From PALSA-612 sp963742925 (GTDB lineage: Bacteria > Actinomycetota > Thermoleophilia > Gaiellales > Gaiellaceae), in assembly GCA_963742925.1 (NCBI GenBank), contig CAVUNV010000010.1, positions 1 to 64,000 of the forward strand: a DNA stretch of 64,000 nucleotides, written 5' to 3'. Shown one piece after another: positions 17,323-26,427 of this stretch (its first letter is position 1; every line of letters starts with the position of its first letter). Made by a program: the position numbers and the translations under genes. The notes below the pieces were generated by a model. The model was not told the DNA's origin. It saw nothing but the letters and a program-made list of their open reading frames with translations, and did not search any database.

Positions 17323-18614
17323 GCCGCTACCTGCGCGGGCAGGCCCGGATGGATCAGCTCCACGGCGGCGAGGAAGCGATCCTCGTCAGGCCCGATTCCG
17401 CCGGCCGACAGGGCGTCCGGGGCCAGCAGCATCGCCGCGAGCTCGGCGAGCTCCGGTGCCTCGACGGCGTCGATCTCGGCGATGATCCGGTCGAGCGTCT
17501 GCAGCTCGGTGTCGCTGATCAGCGATTTCCCGAGCCGGCTCATCCGGTTCGAGGTCGACTCCATCGACAGGGCGATGCGGCCCTTCAGGTTCTCCTTCGC
17601 CCGCCTCAGCTCCCGCTCGTGGACGTTGCCCGCGGCGATGTCCGCGATCTCCCGCGCCACGATCTCGAGGCACTCCTGGAGATTCTCCTCGCGCGTGCCG
17701 ACGTAGACGCCGACCTGCCCCGTGTCCGCGTACTGCGACGCGAAGCTGTAGACCGCGTAAGCCATCCCGCGCTTCTCACGGATCTCCTGGAAGAGCCGCG
17801 AGGAGGCCGACCCGCCGAGGATCGCATCGAGGACCGAGGCGGCGAAGCGGCGCCGGTCGGTGCGCGAGATCCCGACCCCGCCGACGCAGACGTGGTACTG
17901 CTCGGTGTCCTTGCGCTGGAAGCGGATGCCGGGGGGCGGAGGCTTGACGATCGGCTTGCGGACACGCGTCCGTGCCTCGGGCGGCTCGACACGCTGGTGC
18001 GAGGCGCGCTCGAGCAGCTTCAGGAGCTGGTCGTGCTCCAGGTTGCCCGCGGCGGCGAGCACGATGTTTCCGGCCGTGTACATCTGACGGTGGTAGGTCG
18101 AGAGCGAGCGCTTGCTGACCGTCGAGATCACCTCGGCGGTCCCGATCACCTGGCGGCCGAGCGGGTCGCCGGCGAAGATCGCCTCCGAGAGCAGGTCGTG
18201 GACGAGGTCCTGCGGGGTGTCCTCCAGCATCGCGATCTCCTCGAGCACGACCTCCCGCTCGGTCTCGAGATCGGCGAAGGTCGGCGAGAACACCATGTCC
18301 GCCATCACGTCGAGCGCCGTCTCGACGTGGCGGTCGGGGACACGCCCGAAGACGACGGTGCTCTCTCGTGACGTGGCCGCGTTCAGCTCGCCGCCGAGCT
18401 CGTCGAAGATCTCGGCGATCTCCTGCCCCGAGTACGAGCGCGTGCCCTTGAACAGCAGGTGCTCGATGAAGTGCGTCACCCCGGCTCTCGAGGCGGTCTC
18501 GTCGCGCGAGCCCGCGCCGATCCAGAACCCGAGCGACACGGAGCGAACGGTGTCGACGCGTTCGCTGATCAGCCGCTCGCCGGTGTCGAGCTCGGAGAGA
18601 ACGTACTCCTGCAT
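17319..18614 (-). CDS. M16 family zinc peptidase (processing-peptidase type)
   Basis: Zinc metallopeptidase of the pitrilysin/mitochondrial processing peptidase family, 431 residues from ATG 18614. The inverted zinc site HFIEH is near residue 48 with the third ligand Glu in VLEEIAMLED about 75 residues later; the C-terminal homologous domain has YHVCVGGVG and the REKRGMAYAVYSF substrate-binding loop. The position between pnp and dapB is conserved in actinobacteria (Rv2782c-like). The precise substrate is unknown. No signal peptide is seen, so it is cytosolic. Confidence 0.92.
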   Translation of the reverse strand: MQEYVLSELDTGERLISERVDTVRSVSLGFWIGAGSRDETASRAGVTHFIEHLLFKGTRSYSGQEIAEIFDELGGELNAATSRESTVVFGRVPDRHVETALDVMADMVFSPTFADLETEREVVLEEIAMLEDTPQDLVHDLLSEAIFAGDPLGRQVIGTAEVISTVSKRSLSTYHRQMYTAGNIVLAAAGNLEHDQLLKLLERASHQRVEPPEARTRVRKPIVKPPPPGIRFQRKDTEQYHVCVGGVGISRTDRRRFAASVLDAILGGSASSRLFQEIREKRGMAYAVYSFASQYADTGQVGVYVGTREENLQECLEIVAREIADIAAGNVHERELRRAKENLKGRIALSMESTSNRMSRLGKSLISDTELQTLDRIIAEIDAVEAPELAELAAMLLAPDALSAGGIGPDEDRFLAAVELIHPGLPAQVAA

Positions 18615-18642
18615 CGCTCGATCGTAGCTTCGCGAGGCCGGC

Positions 18643-19119
18643 CTAGAAACCAACTCGGACGTTCGTGAAGTACCAGGCGGCGGACGTCATCCAGAGCGTG
18701 ACCAGGACGGCGAAGAGCGTCCCACCCGCCAGTGGGAGCGACCAGCCCGGGTACTTGCGGCTGTGCACCATCAGCAGCTTGACGACGATCACGCCGAAGA
18801 CGAACGAGCCGGCGATCGAGTGCACGAGCACGCGCGTGTCGGTCGTGCGGAAGCCGAGGATGAAGATGCAGTGGAAGGCGACGGGCAGCGTGCAGAGGAT
18901 GGCGAGGCGGCCCGACCAGCGGTGGACCGGCGACAAGATCCGCGGCGGGACCGGGATCACGCGCTGCAGCTTTCCGAAGATCCGCGCGCCGGTCGAGACC
19001 TGCACGAGCGCGAGCAGCAAGGCGGCCGACGCGAACCACACCTTGGCCGCGATCGTCGAGGAGAACACCGACGTGACGATGCTCGTGTAGCTCGAGTTGA
19101 CGCTCGCGAGGAGGTGCAT
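18643..19119 (-). CDS. Four-helix membrane protein, probable b-type cytochrome (DUF6529/b561-like)
   Basis: A 158-residue membrane protein with four hydrophobic segments (about 22-42, 70-90, 100-117 and 130-150). Histidines at 66 (SPVHRWSGR), 83, 100 (VHSIAG) and 119 (VHSRKYP) lie near the ends of helices, the arrangement expected for heme-b ligation as in cytochrome b561-type proteins. It diverges from a c-type cytochrome gene only 35-40 bases away, suggesting a shared electron-transfer unit at the membrane. Heme binding is inferred from the histidine pattern; no partner oxidase is in the window. Confidence 0.7.
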   Translation of the reverse strand: MHLLASVNSSYTSIVTSVFSSTIAAKVWFASAALLLALVQVSTGARIFGKLQRVIPVPPRILSPVHRWSGRLAILCTLPVAFHCIFILGFRTTDTRVLVHSIAGSFVFGVIVVKLLMVHSRKYPGWSLPLAGGTLFAVLVTLWMTSAAWYFTNVRVGF

Positions 19120-19154
19120 TGGAGCCGAGCGACACTACTGGATACGATCGCCAC

Positions 19155-19517
19155 GTGTCCAGGCTCGTGGTCCTCCCGCTCGTGCTCCTCCTCGCGGTCT
19201 CGGGTGCGACCTACGCACTCGCGAAATGGCATCCGGCCACGCCTGGCCTGCCGAAGCTCGCCGCCGGCTCGATCACGCTCGGCGACCAGTACCGCGGCCA
19301 GACGATCTACTCGACGACCTGCGCGTCCTGCCACGGCGCAAACGGCAAGGGCGGCGGCATCGGCCCGCGTCTCGCCGGCCTGCCGGTCTCGATCGCCCGG
19401 GTGAAGGCGCAGATCGACGCCGGCGGCGGCTCGATGCCCGGAGGTCTCGTCAAGGGCGCAGACGAGGCCGACGTGCTCGCCTACGTGGCGACGATCGTCT
19501 CGCTGCCGTCCGGCTGA
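19155..19517 (+). CDS. Exported c-type cytochrome, class I monoheme
   Basis: Small exported electron carrier of about 120 residues. From the GTG at 19155 it has a hydrophobic signal or anchor segment (residues 3-22), the heme attachment site CASCH at 56-60 and a probable axial methionine in GGSMPGG at residue 94. A TTG 36 bases upstream would add a polar extension, so I prefer the GTG, though neither has a strong ribosome binding site. It is divergent from the multi-histidine membrane protein; together they look like a quinol- or b-heme-to-c-heme module. It lies convergent to pnp. Confidence 0.85.
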   Translation: MSRLVVLPLVLLLAVSGATYALAKWHPATPGLPKLAAGSITLGDQYRGQTIYSTTCASCHGANGKGGGIGPRLAGLPVSIARVKAQIDAGGGSMPGGLVKGADEADVLAYVATIVSLPSG

Positions 19518-19596
19518 GCCGGCCCCCGACCAAGCGATCGGGGCGCAGCCTGCGCCGCGCCCCGATCCTCTGCTTGCCTAGCCGGTTGTCGCCTTC

Positions 19597-22065
19597 CTAT
19601 CTGCGGTCGCGTCCGCCGCCGCTCCGGCCGCCCCGGCCGCGGTCGCCGCCGCGTGGCTCTTCGGGGCGCGGAGGAGCGTCCTTCGCCCGCTCGATCAGCT
19701 CCTCGGGCTGGACGAGCGATCCGTTCTCGTGCTTCGCGACGAGCTTGAGCCCGATCCGGCCCCGCTCCTTGTCGACCTCCTGCACGATCACGTCGACCAC
19801 GTCGCCGCGCGCCATCACGTCCTCGATGTGCGCGACCCTGCCGGGGCCGACGTTGGAGACGTGGAGCAGTCCGTCGGTGCCCTTCTTCAGCTCGACGAAG
19901 GCGCCGAACTGCGTCGTCTTGACGACCTTGCCGGTGTAGGTGTCCCCCACCTCCGGCTCCTTCGTCAACGCGTTGATCGCGGCGATCGCGGCTTCGGACT
20001 TGGTGCCCTCGGTCGCGTAGACCAGGATCGTCCCGTCCTCCTCGATGTCGATCTGCACGTCGTAGTCGGCCTCGAGCGAGCGGATCGTCTCGCCGCCCTT
20101 GCCGATCACCATGCCGATGTACTCCGGGTTGATCTTGATCGTCGAGATCCGCGGCGCGTGGTCGCGGAGCTCGGTGCGGGTCTCGGGGAGCGCCTCGGCC
20201 ATCTTGTCGAGGATGAACTCCCGTGCCCGCTTGGCCTGGTCGAGGGCCGCGCGCATGATCTCCTGCGTGACGCCGGTGATCTTGATGTCCATCTGCAGGG
20301 CGGTGATGCCCTCGCGGGACCCGGCGACCTTGAAGTCCATGTCACCGAGGTGATCCTCGGCACCCTGGATGTCGGTGAGGATGACGTAGTCGTCGCCCTC
20401 CTTGACGAGGCCCATCGCGATGCCGCCGACCGGCCGCTTGATCGGCACGCCGGCGTCCATCAGGGCCAGCGTCGAGCCGCAGACCGAGCCCATCGACGAC
20501 GAGCCGTTCGACTCGAGCGTCTCCGAGACGAGGCGGATCGTGTACGGGAAGTCCTCCGGCGGCGGGATCACGGCCTCGAGCGCCCGCTGCGCGAGCGCGC
20601 CGTGGCCGATGTCGCGGCGCTTCGGGCCCCGCATGAAGCCCGTCTCCCCGACCGAGTAGGGCGGGAAGTTGTAGTGGTGCATGTACCGGCGCTCGGCCTC
20701 GAGCGACAGGTCGTCGATCCGCTGTCCCTCCTTGGCGGTGCCGAGGGTGAGCAGCGTCATGATCTGCGTCTGGCCCCGCGTGAACAGCGCCGAGCCGTGT
20801 GTTCGCGGTGAGACGCCGACCTCGCACGTGACCTGGCGGATGTCCTCGCTCCCGCGTCCGTCCGGGCGGCGCTTGTCGACCGCGATCTTCTTCCGGACGA
20901 GGTCCTTGTAGATCGCGTCGGCGGCCCGCTTCAGGAACTGCTTGGTCATCTGATCCTTGGCGGGGGCCTCACCGTCCGCGGTCATGGGACCGGCCGGGAA
21001 CGGAAGCTGCGACTGCTCGACGATCCGCTCGTAGAGCAATGACCGCTTCGCCGACTTCAGCTCCTTCGAGTCCTGCTCGGCCTCCGTGAGCGCCGTCAGG
21101 TCCTGCTCGAACTGTTGCCGCACCGGGGCCTCGACGGCCTCCATCCGGACGGTCTCGAGCAGGGCGTTGAGGCTCGAGCGGACCTGCGCCCGGCGGAGGA
21201 TGTCGTCCTCGGTGGACTCCATCGTCAGCTCGGGTGCCAGCTCGTCCTCGATCGCCTCGATCACCGCTCCGCCCTCGCGGAGCCCGTGCAGCCGGATCTC
21301 CTCGCGGACACGGTCGCCGTGGCGCTCCTTCAGCTCGGCCGTCAGCTCCGGGTCGAGCCACTTCGGCTTGCCGACGCGCTCACGCAGCTCGAGCTGCGCG
21401 TCGCAGAGCTTGATGATCTCGCGGTGCGCGAGCTCGAAGGCCTCGAGCAGCGTCTCCTCGGGAACCTCGGAGGCGCCGGCCTCGACCATCGTCAGGCCGT
21501 CCTTGGTGCCGACGACGATCAGGTCGAGCGTCGACCCTTCGTCGGTCGCCTGCAGCGTCGGGTTGACGACCAGCTCGCCGTCGATCAGCGAGATGCGGAC
21601 GCCGCCCACCGGCCCGAGGAAGGGCAGTGGGGAGATCATCAGTGCCGCGGACGCCCCGTTGATGCACAGGATGTCGTGCGGGGTGATGAGGTCGGCCGAG
21701 AGCGTGGTGCAGATCACCTGCACCTCGTTGCGGAACCCCTTCGGCCACAGCGGCCGGATCGGGCGGTCGATCATGCGTGCGGTCAGGATCGCCCGCTCGG
21801 TCGGCCGTCCCTCGCGCTTGAAGAAACCGCCGGGGATCTTCCCTGCGGCGTACATGCGCTCCTCGACGTCGACCGTGAGCGGGAAGAAGTCCGCGCCCTC
21901 GCGCGCCTCCATCCGCCCCTGCGCGGTCGCCAGCACCATCGTGTCGCCCGAACGGACGAGGACGGCGCCGTCGGCCTGCTTGGCCAGCTTGCCTGTCTCG
22001 AAGACGATCTCGTCGTCTCCGACGGTCACCGAGACCGATGTGGGCTGCTCGGTGGCAATACTCAT
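19597..22065 (-). CDS. pnp: Polynucleotide phosphorylase
   Basis: Phosphorolytic 3'-5' exoribonuclease. It is 822 residues from ATG 22065, chosen because GGAGG lies five bases upstream; an in-frame start 69 bases earlier would cross the leader stem-loop. There are two RNase PH-like domains, the second holding SSSMGSVCGSTLAL and AEDHLGDMDFKVAGS with the catalytic aspartates; then a KH domain (IGMVIGKGGETIRSL) and an S1 domain (YTGKVVKTTQFGAFVEL). It ends in an Arg/Gly-rich tail of about 20 residues. It follows rpsO, with a long stem-loop between, as in many bacteria. Confidence 0.97.
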   Translation of the reverse strand: MSIATEQPTSVSVTVGDDEIVFETGKLAKQADGAVLVRSGDTMVLATAQGRMEAREGADFFPLTVDVEERMYAAGKIPGGFFKREGRPTERAILTARMIDRPIRPLWPKGFRNEVQVICTTLSADLITPHDILCINGASAALMISPLPFLGPVGGVRISLIDGELVVNPTLQATDEGSTLDLIVVGTKDGLTMVEAGASEVPEETLLEAFELAHREIIKLCDAQLELRERVGKPKWLDPELTAELKERHGDRVREEIRLHGLREGGAVIEAIEDELAPELTMESTEDDILRRAQVRSSLNALLETVRMEAVEAPVRQQFEQDLTALTEAEQDSKELKSAKRSLLYERIVEQSQLPFPAGPMTADGEAPAKDQMTKQFLKRAADAIYKDLVRKKIAVDKRRPDGRGSEDIRQVTCEVGVSPRTHGSALFTRGQTQIMTLLTLGTAKEGQRIDDLSLEAERRYMHHYNFPPYSVGETGFMRGPKRRDIGHGALAQRALEAVIPPPEDFPYTIRLVSETLESNGSSSMGSVCGSTLALMDAGVPIKRPVGGIAMGLVKEGDDYVILTDIQGAEDHLGDMDFKVAGSREGITALQMDIKITGVTQEIMRAALDQAKRAREFILDKMAEALPETRTELRDHAPRISTIKINPEYIGMVIGKGGETIRSLEADYDVQIDIEEDGTILVYATEGTKSEAAIAAINALTKEPEVGDTYTGKVVKTTQFGAFVELKKGTDGLLHVSNVGPGRVAHIEDVMARGDVVDVIVQEVDKERGRIGLKLVAKHENGSLVQPEELIERAKDAPPRPEEPRGGDRGRGGRSGGGRDRR

Positions 22066-22070
22066 GTTGT

Positions 22071-22147
22071 CCTCCACTTCTTCTGGAGAGTGGAGGTTTG
22101 AGTCAGCCTCGGCCGCGGGCCGGAGCTCGCTCAAACTTCCACTCTCC
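22071..22147 (-). promoter_or_regulatory. rpsO-pnp intergenic stem-loop with alternative pairing to the pnp ribosome binding site
   Basis: Twenty-three bases after the rpsO stop the minus strand reads GGAGAGTGGAAGTTTGAG (22147-22130), a 27-base internal loop with a smaller GC stem, then the 3' arm at 22102-22085. The arms pair over 18 positions with one mismatch. Within the 3' arm, CCTCCACT (22096-22089) is also exactly complementary to AGTGGAGG (22078-22071), which contains the pnp Shine-Dalgarno. The two pairings exclude each other. In E. coli a long duplex at this place is cut by RNase III and used for PNPase autocontrol; the same logic is inferred here. Confidence 0.75.
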
Positions 22148-22170
22148 GGGTCTGTTCTCTTCGCTCGCGC

Positions 22171-22440
22171 CTAGCGACGCAGGCCGAGCTCCTTGATCAG
22201 CGCGCGATAGCCCTCGACGTTCGTCCGCTGCTGGTAGTCGAGCAGCCGGCGGCGGCGTCCCACGAGCTTGAGCAGGCCGCGCCGCGAGTGGTGATCCTTC
22301 GGGTGCGTGCGCATGTGCTCGGTGAGCTCGTTGATGCGGGTCGTGAGGAGAGCCACCTGTACCTCCGTCGACCCCGTATCGGAGTCGTGGCGGCCGTGCT
22401 TGCCGAAAATCTCCTGCTTCGCTTCCTTGGTGAGAGTCAT
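22171..22440 (-). CDS. rpsO: 30S ribosomal protein S15
   Basis: Primary-binding small-subunit protein, 89 residues, the standard length. It opens MTLTKEAKQEIFGKHGRHDSD and contains TGSTEVQVALLT, HPKDHHSRRGLL and the C-terminal RRRRLLDYQ block, all diagnostic. GGAGG lies four bases before the ATG at 22440. It is followed immediately by the pnp leader. The upstream 136-base gap holds its promoter and the end of the purine nucleoside phosphorylase gene. Confidence 0.98.
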   Translation of the reverse strand: MTLTKEAKQEIFGKHGRHDSDTGSTEVQVALLTTRINELTEHMRTHPKDHHSRRGLLKLVGRRRRLLDYQQRTNVEGYRALIKELGLRR

Positions 22441-22572
22441 GCAACCTCCGTGTAGACGTCTCCGCAGTCCCAGCACGTCGCGTAGGAAGCCACGCGTGCG
22501 GCCGAGGCTGCGGTCTGCGGACAGGGTACCAGCCGCGGTCGCTCGTTCTGTGCCGGCGTCGGCTCGAAGACC

Positions 22573-22585
22573 GGTGTCAGACACC
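22573..22585. repeat. GGTGTCTGACACC-type palindromic element, copy 1
   Basis: GGTGTCAGACACC on the plus strand, six complementary bases on each side of one central base. The repaired stop of the purine nucleoside phosphorylase gene falls inside it. Two near copies occur at 58155 and 58254. It may be a REP-like short interspersed repeat. Confidence 0.5.
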
Positions 22586-23393
22586 GCCGGTCAGGCCGCC
22601 CAGCTGATCCAGCACGCCGACGAGGAGGCCCGCGCACCTCGGCGCAGCTGCCTCCCCCACCGCCATCACGTCCAGGTGGGACAGCTTCTCCGTCCCCGAG
22701 CCCGGCGGCGAGGTTGGTCACGAGCGAGATCGCCAGCACCTCGGCGCCGAGCGCGTGCGCGGCGATCGCCTCCGGAACGGTGGACATGCCGACCAGGTCG
22801 GCGCCGAGCGTTCTCAGCATGCGGATCTCGGCCGGCGTCTCGAATGCGGGCCCGGGCCAGTGCGCGTAGACGCCCTCCTTGAGGCTCGGGTCGAGATCGC
22901 GCGCCAGAGCCCGGAGCCGTGCTGCGTACAGGTCGGTGAGGTCGACGAAGTGCGCGCCGACGAGCGGCGAGACGCCGGTCATCGAGATGTGGTCGCGGAT
23001 CAGCACCGGCTCGCCCGGGCGCAGGCCGGTGTCGATCGCGCCGGCGGCGTTCGTCAGCACGACGACACGGCAGCCGGCGGCAACGGCCGTGCGCACGCCG
23101 TGCACCACCGGCACGACGCCGCGACCCTCGTAGAGGTGCGAGCGGCCCAGGAACACGAGCACCCGGAGCCCGTTGCGCTCGATCGCCCGGATGCGTCCCT
23201 CGTGGCCTTCCACCGCAGGCGGCAGAAAGCCGGGCAGGTCCGTCGCAGCGAGGTCGGCGATGGGCTCGCCGGCCGTGCGAGCCGCATCCTTCCAGCCGGA
23301 GCCGAGGACGAGCGCCACGTCGAACGGGGAGCCGCCCGTGCGGCGGCGAAGCTCGGCGGCGGCTTTCTGCGCGGCGGCGAGTGCCTCGTCCAT
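22577..23393 (-). CDS. Purine nucleoside phosphorylase, frameshifted near the C-terminus
   Basis: Cleaves inosine/guanosine with phosphate. The first 230 residues show the trimeric PNP family: VALVLGSGW, GHEGRIRAIERNG, LGRSHLYEG, VVVLTNAAGAID, the HWPGPAFETPAEIRM purine site and GMSTVPEAIAAHALG. After NLAAGLGD an extra G at about 22690-22697 shifts the frame; removing it gives EKLSHLDVMAVGEAA and a stop at 22577, for 271 residues, the normal length. As it stands the frame would run on to 22437 and touch rpsO. The repaired stop lies within a GGTGTCTGACACC element. It works with the nucleoside hydrolases in salvage. Confidence 0.88.
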
Positions 23394-23419
23394 GGACGAG
23401 TAGGGTACGGCCTCTGTCG

Positions 23420-24790
23420 ATGCCGCCTCGACCGGTCATGAGAGCTGCGGTCGCCGCAGGCCATCCGGCGACCGCCGAAGCCGGGGCCGAGATCCTCGCC
23501 GAGGGCGGGACGGCAGCCGATGCGGCCGTCTCGGCGGCGCTCGCGTCGTGCGTCGCCGAGACGCTCATGACGGGGCTGCTCGGCGGCGGGCACGCGATCG
23601 TCTGGGACGGGCGTCGGGCGCGGAACCTCGACTGCTTCGTCACCGTGCCGAGCGGCTCGGGGCCGCCGATGGTCGATCTGCAGGTGCCGTTCGGCGAGGA
23701 GACGGTGCATTACGCGGTCGGGCCTGCGTCGTGCGCCGTTCCCGGGCTCCCGGCCGGGCTGGACGCCCTCTGGCGCGAGTACGGGCGGCTGCCGTGGCCG
23801 CGCCTCGTCGAGCCCGCGCTCCGGCTGGCCCGGGCCGGTGTCGAGCTTCCGCCCCGGCATGCCGCCTGCCTGGCGATGCTCGAGCCGGTGATGACGCTGA
23901 ACCGCGGAGCGGCGCTCTACTCGCCCGGCGGGCGGCTGCTGCAGAGCGGCGACACGCTCGCGCAGCCCGGTCTCGTCGCCGCGCTCGAGATCGTGGCCGG
24001 CGAGGGAGCCGGGAGCTTCTACCGGGGCTCGATCGCGGAGGCGCTGCTCGCCGAGCCGGGGGTGATCGTCACGCGAGGCGATCTCGAGGCGTACGAGGCA
24101 CGATGGGCCGATCCGGTCGAGGTCGGCTACGCCGGCACGCGGTTCCTGACACGGGGCGGGCTCTCCGGTGTGCCGGAGCTGCTCGGCCGCCTGCCGCGAC
24201 TCCACGGGCTCTCGGCGACCGAGCGGGTGCTGGCGCTCGTCGACGCGCTGGAGGACGGGGGCGCGGAGGGGCACACCACCAACCTGTGCGTCGTCGACTC
24301 CGAGGGTCAGGTCGTGGTGCTGACGTCGAGCCTCGGGCTCGGATCGGGCGACTTCCTCCCGGGGCTCGACCTGCACCTGAACAGCATGCTCGGCGAGAAG
24401 GACCTGATCGCCGGGCCGCTCGAGCCCGGCGCGCGGATGCAGAGCATGATGGCGCCGTCGCTGGCTCTCGACGGGGATGGGCCTGTCCTGGCGATCGGCT
24501 CAGCCGGCGGTTCACGGCTGCGGGCGGCGCTGTGCACCGTCGCCGCGGGCGTGCTCGACGAGGAGCTTGCGCCGCAGGAGGCGGTCGACCGGCCGCGTTT
24601 CCACCCCGCCGGCGGGACGATCAACGCCGAGCCCGGCGTCGACGAGCCGGCCCTGCAGCGGCTCGAGTCGTCGGGTCGGTCGGTGCGCCGCTGGACCGAC
24701 CTGCACCACTACTTCGGCGGGACGAGCCTCATCTCCCGCCTGGGTGCCGCCGCAGATCCGCGGCGCGACGGGAGGGCGATCGAGCTCTAG
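23420..24790 (+). CDS. Gamma-glutamyltransferase family protein (short, cytoplasmic)
   Basis: Ntn-hydrolase that cleaves or transfers gamma-glutamyl groups. About 456 residues from ATG 23420 (or 450 from ATG 23438), shorter than classical secreted GGT (about 550-580), and without a signal peptide. The N-terminal AAGHPATAEAGAEILAEGG and ADAAVSAALA blocks are typical. The self-processing nucleophile is the threonine of GHTTNLCVVDSEG near residue 288, followed by LTSSLGLGSGDFL and, later, SAGGSRLRAAL. Because glutathione is usually absent in actinobacteria, substrates may be other gamma-glutamyl compounds. It is divergent from the PNP gene with only about 27 bases between starts. Confidence 0.85.
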   Translation: MPPRPVMRAAVAAGHPATAEAGAEILAEGGTAADAAVSAALASCVAETLMTGLLGGGHAIVWDGRRARNLDCFVTVPSGSGPPMVDLQVPFGEETVHYAVGPASCAVPGLPAGLDALWREYGRLPWPRLVEPALRLARAGVELPPRHAACLAMLEPVMTLNRGAALYSPGGRLLQSGDTLAQPGLVAALEIVAGEGAGSFYRGSIAEALLAEPGVIVTRGDLEAYEARWADPVEVGYAGTRFLTRGGLSGVPELLGRLPRLHGLSATERVLALVDALEDGGAEGHTTNLCVVDSEGQVVVLTSSLGLGSGDFLPGLDLHLNSMLGEKDLIAGPLEPGARMQSMMAPSLALDGDGPVLAIGSAGGSRLRAALCTVAAGVLDEELAPQEAVDRPRFHPAGGTINAEPGVDEPALQRLESSGRSVRRWTDLHHYFGGTSLISRLGAAADPRRDGRAIEL

Positions 24791-25653
24791 ACCGGCCGCT
24801 CGGCGCGGCGCGTGGCGTCCACGTCGGCGGCGATCTGGTCGATCAGCTCCTGCTCGCTGTCGAACGCCCGCTCGTCGCGGAGGCGCTGCCAGAGCTCGAC
24901 GACGAGACGCTGCCCGTAGAGGTCGCCCTCGAAGTCGAGCAGGAACGCCTCGATCTTCCGCTCGCGGCCGCCGTAGTGCGGGTTCGTGCCGATCGAGACG
25001 GCGGCGGGCATGCTCAGCGCAGCGCCGGCATAGATGCCGAAGCCCGGCACGAGCAGATGCGCGTCGACCGCGAGATTCGCCGTCGGGAAGCCGAGCGTCC
25101 CGCCGCGCTCGTCGCCGACCACGACGACCCCCTCGAGCTCGGGCGGGCGTCCGAGCATGCCGGCCGCCGCGGCCACCTCCCCTTCGTGGAGCAGCCGGCG
25201 GATCTCCGTCGACGAGATGCCCTCCAGGAACGGAACCGCCCGCGCATCGAACCCGAGCTCACGGAGGAGCGCCAGGTCGCCGCGGCGGCGGTGCCCGAAG
25301 CGGAACGTCTCTCCCGCGACGACCACCCGGGTGCCCATCGCGCCCAGCACGTCGCGGGCGAAGTCCTCGGGCTCCTGCTGCTGGAGGCCGTGGTCGAACC
25401 GGACAACGAGCGTGTCCTCGACGCCGTGCTCCGCGAACAGCTCCAGGCGGCGCTCGAGCGTCGAGAGCAGCTCGACGCCGTACCCGAGTGCGATGCGCGG
25501 ATGGGGATCGAACGTCAGGACGGTCGGAACGAGGCCCGTCTCGACGGCCGCCCCGATCACCTGCTGGTGGCCGCGGTGGACACCGTCGAAGGTGCCGATC
25601 GCCACCGCCCGGGGGCGCGGCTCGAGCTCGGCGACCGACCGGGCGATCCTCAC
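24787..25653 (-). CDS. ribF: Bifunctional riboflavin kinase/FAD synthetase
   Basis: Makes FMN and FAD. Residues from GTG 25653 (288 aa) hold the N-terminal FAD-synthetase domain with AIGTFDGVHRGHQQVI near 20 and the ISSTEIRRLL motif near 155, then the riboflavin kinase domain with RGGTLGFPTANLAV and VSIGTNPHYGG. The GTG overlaps the truB stop, and the same reading frame runs on upstream only because truB is frameshifted. The stop overlaps convergently with the gamma-glutamyltransferase stop by four bases. The truB-ribF pairing is conserved in bacteria. Confidence 0.95.
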   Translation of the reverse strand: MRIARSVAELEPRPRAVAIGTFDGVHRGHQQVIGAAVETGLVPTVLTFDPHPRIALGYGVELLSTLERRLELFAEHGVEDTLVVRFDHGLQQQEPEDFARDVLGAMGTRVVVAGETFRFGHRRRGDLALLRELGFDARAVPFLEGISSTEIRRLLHEGEVAAAAGMLGRPPELEGVVVVGDERGGTLGFPTANLAVDAHLLVPGFGIYAGAALSMPAAVSIGTNPHYGGRERKIEAFLLDFEGDLYGQRLVVELWQRLRDERAFDSEQELIDQIAADVDATRRAERPV

Positions 25654-26427
25654 GGCATCACCGTTCCGTCGACGGCCACGAGCTCGCCGTCGCAGACGAC
25701 ACGGACTCGCTCCGCGACCCGGCTCCGGCCCTGCCGGATCGCGCTGGCTTCGGCCTGGCCGATCTCGCGCGCCGGAAGGAACGCCAGCGCCTCCAGCGGA
25801 GCGACGATGCGCGTCTCGTCGGCGTCGGTGACCGGGAACGGGCCGACCTCCGTGCGCCGCAGCGACACGCAGTGGCCGCCGAGCGCCTCGGCGATCGCCC
25901 GCACGTACGTCCCCGAGGAAACGCGCAGGTCGAGTGTCGCGACGCCGTCCGCGTAGCCGAGCAGCGTGAGCTCGTGGACGGTCGAGCGGCGCAGCGGCAT
26001 CTCCACCGCCACGCCGCGCCGGGCGAGCCGGTAGGCCCGTTCGCCGTCGATCTTCACTGCCGACGCGGCCGGGATCGGCAGCTCGATCTCGCCCCGCAAG
26101 CCGGTCGAGACACGCCTCGAGCTCCTCGCGTGACGGCGGCTCGCTGCGCTCGACGACCTCGCCCTCCACGTCCCCCGTCGCCGTGCGCGCACTCAGGTCG
26201 ATCTCGGTCAGATAGCGCTTGTCGAGCCCGACGAGGTACTGGGCCAGCCGTGTCGAGGCGCCGAGCAGCACGAGCAGGAGGCCGGTCGCGAACGGGTCGA
26301 GCGTCCCGGCGTGCCCGGCACGGGCGCCGGTGCGGTCACGCAGGCGCTTGACGATCGCGAACGAGGACGGCCCCGCCGGCTTGTCGACGAGCACCAGGCC
26401 CGACGGCTTAAGGGCTCGGGGAGGCAT
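25650..26427 (-). CDS. truB: tRNA pseudouridine-55 synthase, frameshifted
   Basis: Converts U55 of tRNA T-arms to pseudouridine. The N-terminal part from ATG 26427 has GLVLVDKPAGPSS and the catalytic aspartate motif HAGTLDPFATGLLLV. The frame is lost at about 26091-26097, in a CCCC run, where an extra base is present; the remainder is read in another frame as RGEIELPIPAASAVKIDGERAYRL, VSSGTYVRAIAEALG and a C-terminal PUA-like tail. Repair gives 258 residues. The start overlaps the nrnA stop. An indel artefact is far more likely than loss, since every diagnostic motif is intact. Confidence 0.9.
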
